This document shows, piece by piece, positions 27,088 to 36,265 of a stretch of DNA of 64,000 nt; position 1 is the first letter of the stretch; every line of letters starts with the position of its first letter. A program made the translations under genes and the position numbers. Source of the stretch: DTFZ01 sp964510055. Its GTDB lineage: Bacteria; Bacillota; Clostridia; Christensenellales; SZUA-584. Under the pieces are notes generated by a model, which saw nothing but the letters and a program-made list of their open reading frames with translations, made no database searches and had not been told where the DNA came from. The DNA is taken from contig CAZDZY010000003.1 of the NCBI GenBank assembly GCA_964510055.1, positions 1 to 64,000 of the forward strand, given 5' to 3'.

Positions 27088-28851
27088 TCATTTATTCAGA
27101 TCGTAAGTATATGTAGCATAAAAGCTGTTATCGACGTCGTTTATCAGGTAAATAAGGTATATCTCGCCCGAATCGAGCGACAAGGCAAAATTTCCCGTGT
27201 TGCAGAGCGCTATCTGTAAGCTAACGTTAGTAGCGATATCATACGAAAACAGCCCGTAACTGTATTCACCGGATGGCTCGCTAACGGACTCGTCCATATA
27301 ATATACTTTGCCGCCGTTTTGTGAAAAATAAAAGCTCGCTATACTTGCATTTTCCGCAATATAATTCGATTTTCCCGATACTATATCGCACAATTTAAGG
27401 CTGGTCAGTACTTCTTCGTCTCCTGAAGAACGCGATTCAAGCACAAGCATCTTTTTTCCATCAGGAGAAATTGAAAAATCCGTACCGCTGGTTATTTCAC
27501 GACGTTCGGTATCCATTACATATATTTTACCTGCACCGCCGGTGTTATCAGATATGAATAGCCTTCCCTGCGAGACACTAATCTTTCCTCCTGATCCGAG
27601 GTTATCTTCAACCGATTCTATTATTGGCGTACCGTCATAAGAAAATTTGCATGACATCAGTTTAGTTGGCTCATAACCTGTCACTGCATAGATAGTATCG
27701 TTAAAGTCTGACCACGCGAATGAATACGTATCGCCGAATCCCTCTTCGCCAAGATTTATAAGTTCGCCGGAAGTAAAATCATATACGTAAAGGACCCTGC
27801 TATCGATGGATACGTCGAGTATGCCCAAATAATTGCCCTCAGGAGAAAACCCGGCTTTTTCAATAGAATAAAAATCCGGAACGTCTATACTCTGCATCCT
27901 GCCGTTAGTATCGAGTATCCAAAGTTTTTCCGAATACGGATATATACCCGGTTCGTCGGAAGCGTATCTTCTTGAAAACACTATCCTTCCGTCTGAAGCG
28001 GCGGCAAGATACTTTCCGTTTTGAAGCAGTAATGCGGTATCCATCAATACGCCCTGTTTCATTACTACGCTCTTTCCGACAGAGGCAGAGAAATCTTTGC
28101 TGGAATAGTCAGGTAGTATATCTTTTCCAAGCTGAGCTACGTAAACCTCGTTATCCGGTAAAACAAGCTTAAGTTCCTCTGTTGCGGCGTCTTTAAAAGC
28201 TTTTGCTTCCTCTTCGGTATCGAAAGGCCTGGAAATAAGCAAAACGTTTTTAAGATCAACGCATAATACCGGAGTCATTTCAACGCTCTTCGGCCACGTT
28301 CCGTCCTGATACTCGGAAAACGAATTAGATAAACAGAAATATCCCTGCCCGTCGTTTTGTCCGCCGGGAGAAAGCCGTAGTATAAGGTCCCCTTCAGATT
28401 CCTCGGCTGTATATTCTGCACTGCATGATAATTGTATATATATGATAAGCGAGTTGTCGTTAGCCGGGACCTCTTTGAAAAGCCCCATCACAAAACTTGA
28501 AAATTCCCACTCGGGTTTCTCTTCATAATCCCAAAAGCTGATATCATGAAGCTTGATCATAAGCCTCTGGGGCTGCTCAAGCTCTTTAATCTCATATTCG
28601 GGCAGTTTAGTCAATTTGGATTCGGCATAACCGGCTTTTCTGCTTCCGCTGAGCATCGATAATGTGATGACAGTCTGGTCCTGCTCAGTAACGATAACTA
28701 TATCCTTAAGGTTTATTTTTTCTCCGGGCTGCGCCTCTCCTCCCGCAGATTGTACGGGCGCGACGTTATTCTCCGGCTGATTTAAACGAGTGCAGCCGGA
28801 TATTACTCCAAGTATTATTATTGCTGTGAATATAAGCTTTAAAATTTTCAA
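27088..28851 (-). CDS. Lipoprotein with AMIN-like, SPOR-like and beta-propeller regions, function unknown
   Basis: A 587-residue exported lipoprotein. The signal peptide ends in a lipobox GVISGC with Cys20, so it is likely tethered to the outside of the membrane. Residues about 50-165 are beta-rich and resemble an AMIN-type domain. Around 205-235 is a short FDTEEEAKAFKDAA segment that recalls SPOR domains. From about 265 on, repeated strands such as FSPEGNYLGILDV, ISPDGKKMLVL and FSQNGGKVYYM suggest a TolB/WD40-like propeller. The TTG start has GGGAG six bases before it. It sits between mtaD and gatC in the same direction. Domain names are inferred from pattern only. Confidence 0.7.
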   Translation of the reverse strand: MKILKLIFTAIIILGVISGCTRLNQPENNVAPVQSAGGEAQPGEKINLKDIVIVTEQDQTVITLSMLSGSRKAGYAESKLTKLPEYEIKELEQPQRLMIKLHDISFWDYEEKPEWEFSSFVMGLFKEVPANDNSLIIYIQLSCSAEYTAEESEGDLILRLSPGGQNDGQGYFCLSNSFSEYQDGTWPKSVEMTPVLCVDLKNVLLISRPFDTEEEAKAFKDAATEELKLVLPDNEVYVAQLGKDILPDYSSKDFSASVGKSVVMKQGVLMDTALLLQNGKYLAAASDGRIVFSRRYASDEPGIYPYSEKLWILDTNGRMQSIDVPDFYSIEKAGFSPEGNYLGILDVSIDSRVLYVYDFTSGELINLGEEGFGDTYSFAWSDFNDTIYAVTGYEPTKLMSCKFSYDGTPIIESVEDNLGSGGKISVSQGRLFISDNTGGAGKIYVMDTERREITSGTDFSISPDGKKMLVLESRSSGDEEVLTSLKLCDIVSGKSNYIAENASIASFYFSQNGGKVYYMDESVSEPSGEYSYGLFSYDIATNVSLQIALCNTGNFALSLDSGEIYLIYLINDVDNSFYATYTYDLNK

Positions 28852-28864
28852 TTTTTACTCCCTA

Positions 28865-30148
28865 CTATTTCAATATTTTTTTAGAATATTGCCGGGCGTT
28901 TGATTTTATTTCCTCCGCATCCGCGAACGTGATACTGCCGCTTTCGTATAATATATCTCCTCCGACCATCGTTAGAGTGACGTCAGAATCGCTTCCGCTG
29001 TAAACCAGATGATTCAGCAGGTCGGTCTCGGGGCAAAATCTTAATCCTGTCGTATCTATAATGATGATATCCGCCTGCTTTCCCGCTTCAAGGCTGCCTG
29101 TTATACGGTCCAAGCCAAGCGCTTTCGCGCCGTTTATTGTCGCGGTTTTTAACGCTGTTTTGGCGGGTATAAGCGCGGCGTTCAGATTTATTCCTTTCTG
29201 CAGCAGCGCAAAAAGCGTCATTTCCTCCATCATTGAGAGGTTGTTGTTGCTCGCCGCGCCGTCGGTGGCGCAGCTTACGTTAACACCGGTCTCAATCATC
29301 TTTGCGGTTCTTGCGATACCGCTCCCCAGCTTAAGATTGCTGCCCGGGCAAGACATGACGCTGATCGCTTTTTCAGCCATTATCTCAATATCTTCATCTT
29401 CGACCCATACGCAATGAGCAGCCATTACGTGGAAGTCGGTAAGCCCGAGGCTGTTTATCAGCGCTATAGGGGTCATACCATGGCGCGATATGCAGCCATC
29501 ATGTTCTCCTTTTGTTTCCGATATATGCACGTGGACTCTTGAATTCAATCTTAATGCACAATCCCGCACCTTTTTGAACATATCCGGGCTCACGGTATAT
29601 TCAGCGTGCGGCCCGATAGCGGCGTTTACCCTTTTATAGCCCTTTACTATATCGAAAAGTTCTTCAGCCTTTTTAAGACGTCGATCGCCCTGCCCGTCGT
29701 TATCGACTATAGCGGTAGCTATAAGCGCCCTTATGCCCGATTCGTTTGCCGCTCGCGCTATAGTTTCGGTAAAGTTATACATATCCGAAAAGCATGTTAC
29801 GCCGCCTGAAACCAGTTCCGCTATCCCCAGCATCGTGCCCCAGTAAACAGCGTCTTCGTCGAGCTTCTCTTCCGCCGGCCAGATCTTATTATTAAGCCAG
29901 TCCATAAGCGCCATATCGTCGGCAGCACCCCGTAGGAGGTTCATAGGTATATGCGTATGCGTATCAATAAACCCGGGAGACACGATACCGCCTTTAGCGT
30001 CTATTACGCGGTCAGCCTGAAAAGAAGGAGCATCCGTTTCATTTCCAGCGTAAGAGATGATATCGTCTTTTACATGAACGCACCCTTTAAGGCATCTGTC
30101 ATTACTGTCCGCCGTTATTAAAAATCCGTTTTTGATACAGATATTCAT
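28865..30148 (-). CDS. mtaD: SAH/MTA/5'-deoxyadenosine deaminase (amidohydrolase)
   Basis: This amidohydrolase family deaminates the adenine of S-adenosylhomocysteine, methylthioadenosine or 5'-deoxyadenosine to hypoxanthine. The 427-residue protein shows HTHIPMNLLRG (His64, His66 metal ligands), HVHISETKGEHD, AAHCVWV (metal His) and CATDGAASNNNLSM (metal Asp). Length and motifs fit the MtaD/DadD group. It overlaps ahcY, the SAH hydrolase gene, by four bases, which points to SAH or its deaminated product as substrate. Confidence 0.88.
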   Translation of the reverse strand: MNICIKNGFLITADSNDRCLKGCVHVKDDIISYAGNETDAPSFQADRVIDAKGGIVSPGFIDTHTHIPMNLLRGAADDMALMDWLNNKIWPAEEKLDEDAVYWGTMLGIAELVSGGVTCFSDMYNFTETIARAANESGIRALIATAIVDNDGQGDRRLKKAEELFDIVKGYKRVNAAIGPHAEYTVSPDMFKKVRDCALRLNSRVHVHISETKGEHDGCISRHGMTPIALINSLGLTDFHVMAAHCVWVEDEDIEIMAEKAISVMSCPGSNLKLGSGIARTAKMIETGVNVSCATDGAASNNNLSMMEEMTLFALLQKGINLNAALIPAKTALKTATINGAKALGLDRITGSLEAGKQADIIIIDTTGLRFCPETDLLNHLVYSGSDSDVTLTMVGGDILYESGSITFADAEEIKSNARQYSKKILK

Positions 30149-31386
30149 TTCTTTTCTCCGTACATATACTTCTGTTGTTGCCCGGTCAACCTGTCGTATT
30201 CTATACCCATCGCTTTTAGTTTTAGCCCGGCTACATACTCATCTATCTCTTTAGGCACATTATACACTTTATTTTCAAGCTTGCCTTTATTATTGACGAG
30301 ATATTTTAAAGAAAGCGCCTGTATCGAGAAACTCAAGTCCATTATTTCAGCCGGGTGCCCGTCTGCTGCGGCGAGGTTTACGAGCCGCCCTTCCGCAAGC
30401 AGATAAAGCTCTTTATCCCCCAGCTTATACGCAGTAATATTATTTCTCGCGGTATAACTGCTGTCGGCTATTTTTTTGAGCTCCGCAACGCTTACTTCAA
30501 CGTCAAAATGGCCTGCGTTGGATAGCATAGCCCCGTTTTTCATGTTTTTAAAATGCCTGCCGATAATAACGTCTTTACAACCGGTGACAGTTACGAATAT
30601 GTCACCGATGAAAGAGGCGTCGTCCATCGTCATAACCGAATACCCGTCCATAGCCGCTTCCATAGCGCGGATAGGATCGACTTCAGTAACCACCACCTTG
30701 GCGCCCAGACCTTTTGCGCGAAGAGCTACGCCTTTGCCGCACCATCCGTAGCCCGCTACGACTACCGTCTTTCCCGCTACTACGAGATTCGTCGTCCTCA
30801 TTATACCGTCCCAGACAGACTGGCCGGTACCGTATCTGTTATCGAAAAGATGCTTGCAATCCGCGTCGTTTACGGCAATAACGGGAAATAAAAGCGTTCC
30901 CGCTCGTTCTCTTGCCCTGTATCTTAAAACGCCGGTAGTAGTTTCTTCGCAAGCGCCCAAGAGTTTTTTCGATTTTTCTTTATCACCCGTATGCAAGGCT
31001 TCGCCTAAGTCGGCGCCGTCATCAAGCATAACGTCGGGGCAGCAGGCAAGCGCTAAAGAGATATGCCGTCTGTATTCTTCGGGCGAAGCCGCGTGCCATG
31101 CAAATACGTCCATCCCTCCCGCTGCGAGAGCGGCCGCTACGTCGTCCTGCGTTGAAAGAGGATTCGACCCGGTAACCGACATCTTTGCCCCTCCCGCTTC
31201 AAGAACGCGGCAAAGATACGCGGTTTTCGCTTCAAGATGTACCGATAGCGATACATTGAGCCCTGAAAAAGGCTTTTCCTTTTCGAAAGAAGATTTTATA
31301 CATGATAATACCGGCATGTTTTTCCTCGCCCATGAGATCTTGATCTCACCGGAAGACGCCAATTCCAAGTCTCTTACCTCACTCAT
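30145..31386 (-). CDS. ahcY: Adenosylhomocysteinase, archaeal/Thermotoga-type (possible S-inosylhomocysteine hydrolase)
   Basis: The enzyme splits S-adenosylhomocysteine to homocysteine and a nucleoside with bound NAD. The 413-residue protein has SLSVHLEAKTAYL (substrate site), EETTTGVLR (147-155), AVNDADCKHLFDNRYG and the NAD motif GYGWCGKG (212-219). This motif differs from the usual GYGDVGKG and matches the archaeal branch. The C-terminal KPxxYRY tail of the eukaryotic/proteobacterial form is missing. A homologue of this branch in Methanocaldococcus hydrolyses S-inosylhomocysteine. The neighbouring deaminase gene makes that plausible here. Confidence 0.9.
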   Translation of the reverse strand: MSEVRDLELASSGEIKISWARKNMPVLSCIKSSFEKEKPFSGLNVSLSVHLEAKTAYLCRVLEAGGAKMSVTGSNPLSTQDDVAAALAAGGMDVFAWHAASPEEYRRHISLALACCPDVMLDDGADLGEALHTGDKEKSKKLLGACEETTTGVLRYRARERAGTLLFPVIAVNDADCKHLFDNRYGTGQSVWDGIMRTTNLVVAGKTVVVAGYGWCGKGVALRAKGLGAKVVVTEVDPIRAMEAAMDGYSVMTMDDASFIGDIFVTVTGCKDVIIGRHFKNMKNGAMLSNAGHFDVEVSVAELKKIADSSYTARNNITAYKLGDKELYLLAEGRLVNLAAADGHPAEIMDLSFSIQALSLKYLVNNKGKLENKVYNVPKEIDEYVAGLKLKAMGIEYDRLTGQQQKYMYGEKK

Positions 31387-32264
31387 TCTGTTATCCCTTT
31401 CATGATATCGATAAGATATTTTGTAAATTCATTTTTAAGGTCATCGCGGTTTAAAGCGAATTCGACTGTAGCTTTAAGAAAACCAAGCTTGTCCCCTACG
31501 TCGTATCTTTTGCCTTCAAACTCGTATGCATACATACCCTGTGTTTCGCAAAGCGTTTTAAGGGCATCCGTAAGCTGTATTTCCCCGCCCTTGCCCGGTT
31601 TTTGATGTTCCAATATATCAAATATTTCAGGAGTTATTACATACCGGCCAAGAATAGCGATATTTGAAGGAGCGTTTTTTATTGACGGCTTTTCCACCAT
31701 ATCAGCCACTTTGTGCAGGCGGTATTCTTTAGATTTCACTTCCGGGTCCACGATACCGTATTTATCGACTTCAGACCCAGGTACTCTTTGCACGCCGAGT
31801 ACGGTTTTGTTGAATTCGGAATACACTTTGATAAGCTGGCCTATCGCGGGTTTTTCTGAAACGACTATATCGTCGCCCAAAAGCACAGCGAACGGCTCGT
31901 TTCCCACAAACGCACGCGCACAGCTTATAGCATGCCCCAGCCCTTTAGCTTCTTTTTGCCGTACATAGTACACGTCTACAAGGTTCGAAATATCCTCGAC
32001 TATGCTTAAAAGCGAGGATTTGCCCTTTATTTGAAGCTCGGATTCAAGCTCGTATGATTTATCGAAATGGTCTTCTATATTCCTTTTTCCGCGGCCTGTT
32101 ATAATAAGAATGCTTTCTATCCCGGCGCTTATAGCTTCTTCCACGATATATTGTATAGTCGGTTTATCCACTATAGGCAGCATCTCTTTGGGCTGCGCCT
32201 TGGTTGCCGGCAAAAATCTAGTTCCAAGTCCGGCAGCCGGAATGACCGCTTTTTTTATATTCAC
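31383..32264 (-). CDS. galU: UTP-glucose-1-phosphate uridylyltransferase
   Basis: GalU makes UDP-glucose from UTP and glucose 1-phosphate for envelope glycans. The 293-residue protein starts NIKKAVIPAAGLGTRFLPA, with the nucleotide-binding loop and KEMLPIVDKPTIQY. The GTG start at 32264 is chosen because GGAGG lies seven bases before it. An open reading frame extends 50 codons upstream but has no conserved sequence. It overlaps ahcY by four bases. It heads the run to 22905. Confidence 0.95.
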   Translation of the reverse strand: MNIKKAVIPAAGLGTRFLPATKAQPKEMLPIVDKPTIQYIVEEAISAGIESILIITGRGKRNIEDHFDKSYELESELQIKGKSSLLSIVEDISNLVDVYYVRQKEAKGLGHAISCARAFVGNEPFAVLLGDDIVVSEKPAIGQLIKVYSEFNKTVLGVQRVPGSEVDKYGIVDPEVKSKEYRLHKVADMVEKPSIKNAPSNIAILGRYVITPEIFDILEHQKPGKGGEIQLTDALKTLCETQGMYAYEFEGKRYDVGDKLGFLKATVEFALNRDDLKNEFTKYLIDIMKGITE

Positions 32265-32402
32265 TGCTAATCCTCCGTAAATTGCTCCGTAGTAAAATAT
32301 TATACTATATGTACCTCTATTAATGTTTACAAATTTATTAACATTCGGAAATATACGTTTTCTGCCATATAATATTATCACGATATCGGCATATAATACA
32401 TC

Positions 32403-32432
32403 TTGACAGAACATTCGTTCGCATTCTATAAT
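32403..32432 (+). promoter_or_regulatory. Sigma-A promoter of dinB
   Basis: TTGACA (32403-32408) and TATAAT (32427-32432) with an 18-base spacer. The transcription start would be near 32439, giving a leader of about 20 bases. Confidence 0.8.
32408..32421 (+). promoter_or_regulatory. LexA box 1 (SOS operator)
   Basis: GAACATTCGTTCG fits the Firmicute LexA pattern GAAC-N4-GTTC. It lies in the spacer between -35 and -10. Confidence 0.8.
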
Positions 32433-32438
32433 ATTAAT

Positions 32439-32452
32439 AGAACGTATGTTCG
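32439..32452 (+). promoter_or_regulatory. LexA box 2 (SOS operator)
   Basis: GAACGTATGTTCG is a close match to the B. subtilis box CGAACATATGTTCG. It covers the expected start of transcription. With box 1 it brackets the -10 hexamer. Confidence 0.85.
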
Positions 32453-32458
32453 TTTAAT

Positions 32459-33700
32459 ATGGACAGAATAGTTTTACACTGCGATCTTAATAGTTTTTTC
32501 GTTTCCGCGTCATGCCTTGCAAGGCCTGACCTTTTACGAAGCCCGGTGGCCGTATGCGGGGATGTTTCAAAGCGCCACGGAATAATACTTGCAATAAACC
32601 AGTTAGCCAAGCGTATGGGCGTAAAAACTGGTTATCCGCTGTGGCAGGCGCAGGCTCTTTGCCCCGGCCTTGTTACTATACCTCCCGATTATCCGTTATA
32701 CATGCGGATGTCGGATACCGTAAGGGATATATATGAGCGCTATACCGGGCACATAGAGCCTTTCGGCATAGACGAATGCTGGCTTGACTTAACGCCGTTT
32801 ATCAGGAGCGAAAATTTCGGGGACCGCGTCGCAGATGAAATAAGGCAGACCGTAAAGAAGGAGACCGGGCTTACCATATCGGTGGGCGTTTCGTGGAACA
32901 AGGTATTCGCCAAGCTGGGCAGCGACTATAAAAAGCCCGACGCGGTCACTGTTGTAAGCAGGGAGAACTACCGGCAGCTTGTATGGCCGCTCCCTGCGCG
33001 CGATCTCATGTATGTGGGCAGGGCCACATGTAACCGTCTCGAAAGAGCGGGCATAAATACCATAGGAGATATAGCAAACGCTCCTCCCCCGTTCTTAAAG
33101 CTGCTGCTCGGAAAAAACGGGCTTACGCTGCACAGCTTTGCCGCGGGCTGCGACGATTCGCCCGTAAAGAGCGTCGAGTATCAACTGGGCGTCAAAGGTA
33201 TAGGAAACAGCATGACGACTAAGAGCGACCTGATAAACGACGGGCAGGTCTGGGAGGCGTTCTTGATACTTTCCGAGATGGTCGCGCAGCGCGCGAGAAA
33301 TAAGATGCTTCAGGGGAAAGTCGTAGCTATATTTCTGCGCGACAATAAGCTTGAATCGATAACGAGGCAGGCAACGCTGCCAAGAGAGACATATATATCT
33401 GGGGAGATCGCGCGATGCGCCATGGCGCTGTATAAAAGCAACTGGGACGCGGGGCAGCGCCCGATACGCGCCATAGGCATAAGGCTTGCCAATCTTTCAG
33501 TTATAGACAGATACGTGCAGCTTTCTTTCTTCGACATGGAGAGATCGAGGTCGCAAAACCTCGAGTTCGCGAAGGATGATATCATAAAACGGTACGGCCC
33601 GGAAGCCGTGATACGCGCTTCGCTCTTAAAGCCCCAGGTATACGACCGGTACCCGAAAGAGATACACGACGTGCATCCGTTGTCTTATTTCAGGACGTGA
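32459..33700 (+). CDS. dinB: DNA polymerase IV (Y-family)
   Basis: A translesion polymerase that copies damaged DNA. The 413-residue protein starts MDRIVLHCDLNSFF (catalytic Asp in the first strand) and has FGIDECWLDLT with the second acidic pair. The little-finger domain follows and QLSFF near the C-terminus is a beta-clamp-binding motif. The start codon is certain from the family N-terminus, but no ribosome site is visible: the short leader is filled by LexA box 2. It is one of three plus-strand genes. Confidence 0.96.
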   Translation: MDRIVLHCDLNSFFVSASCLARPDLLRSPVAVCGDVSKRHGIILAINQLAKRMGVKTGYPLWQAQALCPGLVTIPPDYPLYMRMSDTVRDIYERYTGHIEPFGIDECWLDLTPFIRSENFGDRVADEIRQTVKKETGLTISVGVSWNKVFAKLGSDYKKPDAVTVVSRENYRQLVWPLPARDLMYVGRATCNRLERAGINTIGDIANAPPPFLKLLLGKNGLTLHSFAAGCDDSPVKSVEYQLGVKGIGNSMTTKSDLINDGQVWEAFLILSEMVAQRARNKMLQGKVVAIFLRDNKLESITRQATLPRETYISGEIARCAMALYKSNWDAGQRPIRAIGIRLANLSVIDRYVQLSFFDMERSRSQNLEFAKDDIIKRYGPEAVIRASLLKPQVYDRYPKEIHDVHPLSYFRT

Positions 33701-33728
33701 CGCGCCCTATTGCGTTTCGGCTGCCCGG

Positions 33729-34070
33729 TCAGCCCGGAGGCCACGCAAGCTGCCGCCCGCCGAGCAGATGAAAGTGCAGATGCGGTATGGACTGGCCGCC
33801 GTCTTTTCCGGTATTGGCCACCAGCCTGAAGCCATCTCTCAGCCCGAGTTCAGCGGCAAGCTTTTTAGCCGCTCGCATTATATCCGCATATATCACCATA
33901 TCTTTTTCGGAAGTTTCCGCGACGGATGCTATATGTTTTTTCGGCATTATGAGCACGTGCACAGGCGCTTTCCCGTCGATATCGTGGAAGGCGACCACTG
34001 TTTCATTTTCATAAACCTTGCTGCATGGTATCTCGCCCGCAGCTATTTTGCAAAACAGGCAATCTTTCAT
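33729..34070 (-). CDS. hinT: HIT family protein (HinT-like purine nucleoside phosphoramidase)
   Basis: A 113-residue histidine-triad protein that hydrolyses nucleoside phosphoramidates. It starts DCLFCKIAAGEIP, with the triad motif HLHFHLL near the C-terminus and the expected DIDGKAPVHVLIMPKKH. It is the last gene of the hrcA heat-shock run, 12 bases after mtaB, and faces dinB with 28 bases between the two stops. Confidence 0.94.
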   Translation of the reverse strand: MKDCLFCKIAAGEIPCSKVYENETVVAFHDIDGKAPVHVLIMPKKHIASVAETSEKDMVIYADIMRAAKKLAAELGLRDGFRLVANTGKDGGQSIPHLHFHLLGGRQLAWPPG

Positions 34071-34082
34071 TCACAATCTCCT

Positions 34083-35345
34083 TTAAGCTCCGTATATTAC
34101 TTTACCGCTGACCTTTTTCATAACAACGGTTTTCAGCTCATTATTTTGCGCTTCTGCGGCAACCCGCACGTACCGCTCAGAATATCCCTCGAGGCATCCC
34201 GGGAATTCCTTTGATCCGTCTTCAAACAATACTTCCGCGGTTTTTCCCATAAGATTTCTGATATATGTTTTTTCGAGACTATCGCCCAGAGCTATGAGCT
34301 CAAGGGCACGCTCTTTGGCAATATGTTTTGGCACTTTGGGCTGCATATCAAAAGCTTTTGTTCCTTCCCTTGCAGAAAAGGGGAACACGTGAACCCTGGA
34401 AAATGCTATTCTTTCGATGAACGCTTCTGTTTCCTTATGTTCCTGCTCTGTTTCGCCCGGAAAGCCCGCGATAATATCCGTTGTTATCGCGGGATCCTCA
34501 TAATACTTTCTCAGCAGTCCGGTAAAGCCAGCATATTCATCCGGCGTGTATTTTCGGTTCATTCTCTTAAGAACGTTTTCAGAGCCGCTTTGCAGGGAAA
34601 GGTGAAAATGCGGGCACAAGTTTTTTGCCGACGCCGCCTGTTTTATAAATGACTCATCAAGGTAACCGGGCTCTATAGAGCCCAGCCTTATGCGCATTCC
34701 TGTTTTATCGAGTTCGCATATTACATCCCCGAGCGATAAGCCGTCATCGGAATATGAGGCTATATGTATACCTGTAAGTACGATCTCTTTAACTCCGGCC
34801 CCAGCAAGCTCGCTGGCTTCTCTAACGATATCGTCTAACCGCCTTGAACGTGAACGCCCTCTGACGTACGGTATTATGCAATAACTGCAAAAATTATTAC
34901 AGCCTTCCTGTATTTTTATTATACCGCGCGTCCTCTCAGAAGGAGCGCTTATATTCATAGGCTCGAATGCGCAGCTTTCGAGCCCATGGGTCAAATCTAT
35001 ATTTTTTTCGCCCGAAAGAAGCCTCTCAGCAATTGAAACGATATCGCCACGTTCGTCTGTGCCTATTACGGCGCTTACGCCATCCGTACGCAGCAATTCT
35101 TCCGAGTGCTTCTGAGCGAGGCATCCCGCAACTATCACATTTCCTGTTTTTGCAGCTTTCCTTATGGCGCTTCTTGATTTCTTATCCGCAACCGAAGTTA
35201 CCGTGCATGTATTGACGACCGTGATATCTGCAGGCTCACCGAAACCGACTACGGAATATCCATTCTTTAAAAAAAGCTCCTGCATAAACGCGGAATCATA
35301 TGCGTTGACTTTGCAGCCCAGCGTAATAATTGATACGGTCTTCAA
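34083..35345 (-). CDS. mtaB: tRNA t6A37 methylthiotransferase MtaB
   Basis: A radical SAM enzyme that converts t6A37 to ms2t6A37 in tRNAs reading ANN codons. The N-terminal UPF0004 domain carries three Cys (TLGCKVNAYDS, NTCTVTS, VAGCLAQ). The radical SAM cluster motif is CNNFCSYC. A C-terminal TRAM-like domain is present. The 420-residue length is normal. The TTG start overlaps the prmA stop by four bases. In B. subtilis rsmE lies between prmA and mtaB. It is absent here. Confidence 0.95.
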   Translation of the reverse strand: MKTVSIITLGCKVNAYDSAFMQELFLKNGYSVVGFGEPADITVVNTCTVTSVADKKSRSAIRKAAKTGNVIVAGCLAQKHSEELLRTDGVSAVIGTDERGDIVSIAERLLSGEKNIDLTHGLESCAFEPMNISAPSERTRGIIKIQEGCNNFCSYCIIPYVRGRSRSRRLDDIVREASELAGAGVKEIVLTGIHIASYSDDGLSLGDVICELDKTGMRIRLGSIEPGYLDESFIKQAASAKNLCPHFHLSLQSGSENVLKRMNRKYTPDEYAGFTGLLRKYYEDPAITTDIIAGFPGETEQEHKETEAFIERIAFSRVHVFPFSAREGTKAFDMQPKVPKHIAKERALELIALGDSLEKTYIRNLMGKTAEVLFEDGSKEFPGCLEGYSERYVRVAAEAQNNELKTVVMKKVSGKVIYGA

Positions 35346-36265
35346 TTTGTGGCGCCTTTCAAACGGGCGGCGATCGCGCGCCAGTCACCCATGCTCATTA
35401 CCTCGAGTATACTAAATCCGTTATTTTCGAGTGAGAGTTTTACCTCATCAAGCCTGTCCTCTATTATGCCTGAAATAATGTATACTGCCTTTGGCTCCAT
35501 GTACTTTGCAATATTTGCATTAAGCCGTATGATTATATCGGCAACGATGTTTGCAGTAATAATATCATATTTTCCTTCCCCAGCGCCGCTCAGCAAGTCG
35601 GATTGACGTGTTTCTATTTCAACATTGTTGGCCGCCGCGTTATCCCTTACAACTTTAACGCATACCGGATCATTATCGAGCGCAAGTACTTTGCCTGCGC
35701 CGAGTTTTGCGCAGGCAATGCCGAGTATCCCGGAACCGCAGCCTACGTCAAGAACTTTTGCTTCAGGAACAATATATTTCTGTATCAGTTCAAGGCACAT
35801 ACGGGTAGTCTCATGCACCCCGGAGCCGAATGCCATTCCGGGGTCCAGCTCCAATACAATGTCTCTATCTTCAGCTTTATAGTTTTCCCAAGAAGGTTTT
35901 ATGACTATGTTCCCCGCTGCCCTGAAAGCTGTGAAATGCTTTCTGAAGTTTTCGTTCCAGTTAGTATCTGGAATCATATTTACAGTAATATTAAGAGTTC
36001 CGGTATCGATTTCCGCAGAATGCTTTAATCTTTCCAAACGATCTTCTATATATGATACGGTCCCTTCGAACCCGTCTTCTCCAAAATACGCCTTTACAAT
36101 AACATTTCCGGATACGTGTAACTCCGGTCTGTATTCATCAAACAGCGCGGGGATCGCGCTGCCTCCTTCAATTTCCGCCCCGCCGGCGCCGGCGTCGATC
36201 ATTATTGACGATACGATATCGGCGGCATCTTCTTTTGTCTCAATACAGATAAGGTTCCAATCCAT
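35342..36265 (-). CDS. prmA: Ribosomal protein L11 methyltransferase
   Basis: PrmA methylates L11 with SAM. The 307-residue protein has an N-terminal substrate-binding domain (about 1-120) and a Rossmann domain with DPGMAFGSGVHETTR and VLDVGCGSGILGIACAKLGA (SAM loop), then ITANIVADII. It starts directly after the dnaJ stop and is part of the heat-shock operon, as in B. subtilis. Confidence 0.95.
   Translation of the reverse strand: MDWNLICIETKEDAADIVSSIMIDAGAGGAEIEGGSAIPALFDEYRPELHVSGNVIVKAYFGEDGFEGTVSYIEDRLERLKHSAEIDTGTLNITVNMIPDTNWNENFRKHFTAFRAAGNIVIKPSWENYKAEDRDIVLELDPGMAFGSGVHETTRMCLELIQKYIVPEAKVLDVGCGSGILGIACAKLGAGKVLALDNDPVCVKVVRDNAAANNVEIETRQSDLLSGAGEGKYDIITANIVADIIIRLNANIAKYMEPKAVYIISGIIEDRLDEVKLSLENNGFSILEVMSMGDWRAIAARLKGATN

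Noticed and set aside
32265..32414. Fifty extra N-terminal residues of GalU
   Set aside because: They cover the intergenic promoter region. The GTG at 32264 has GGAGG seven bases before it.
33719..33734. GGCTG/CAGCC hairpin between dinB and hinT as a two-way terminator
   Set aside because: Short stem, extends into hinT and no T tract on either side.
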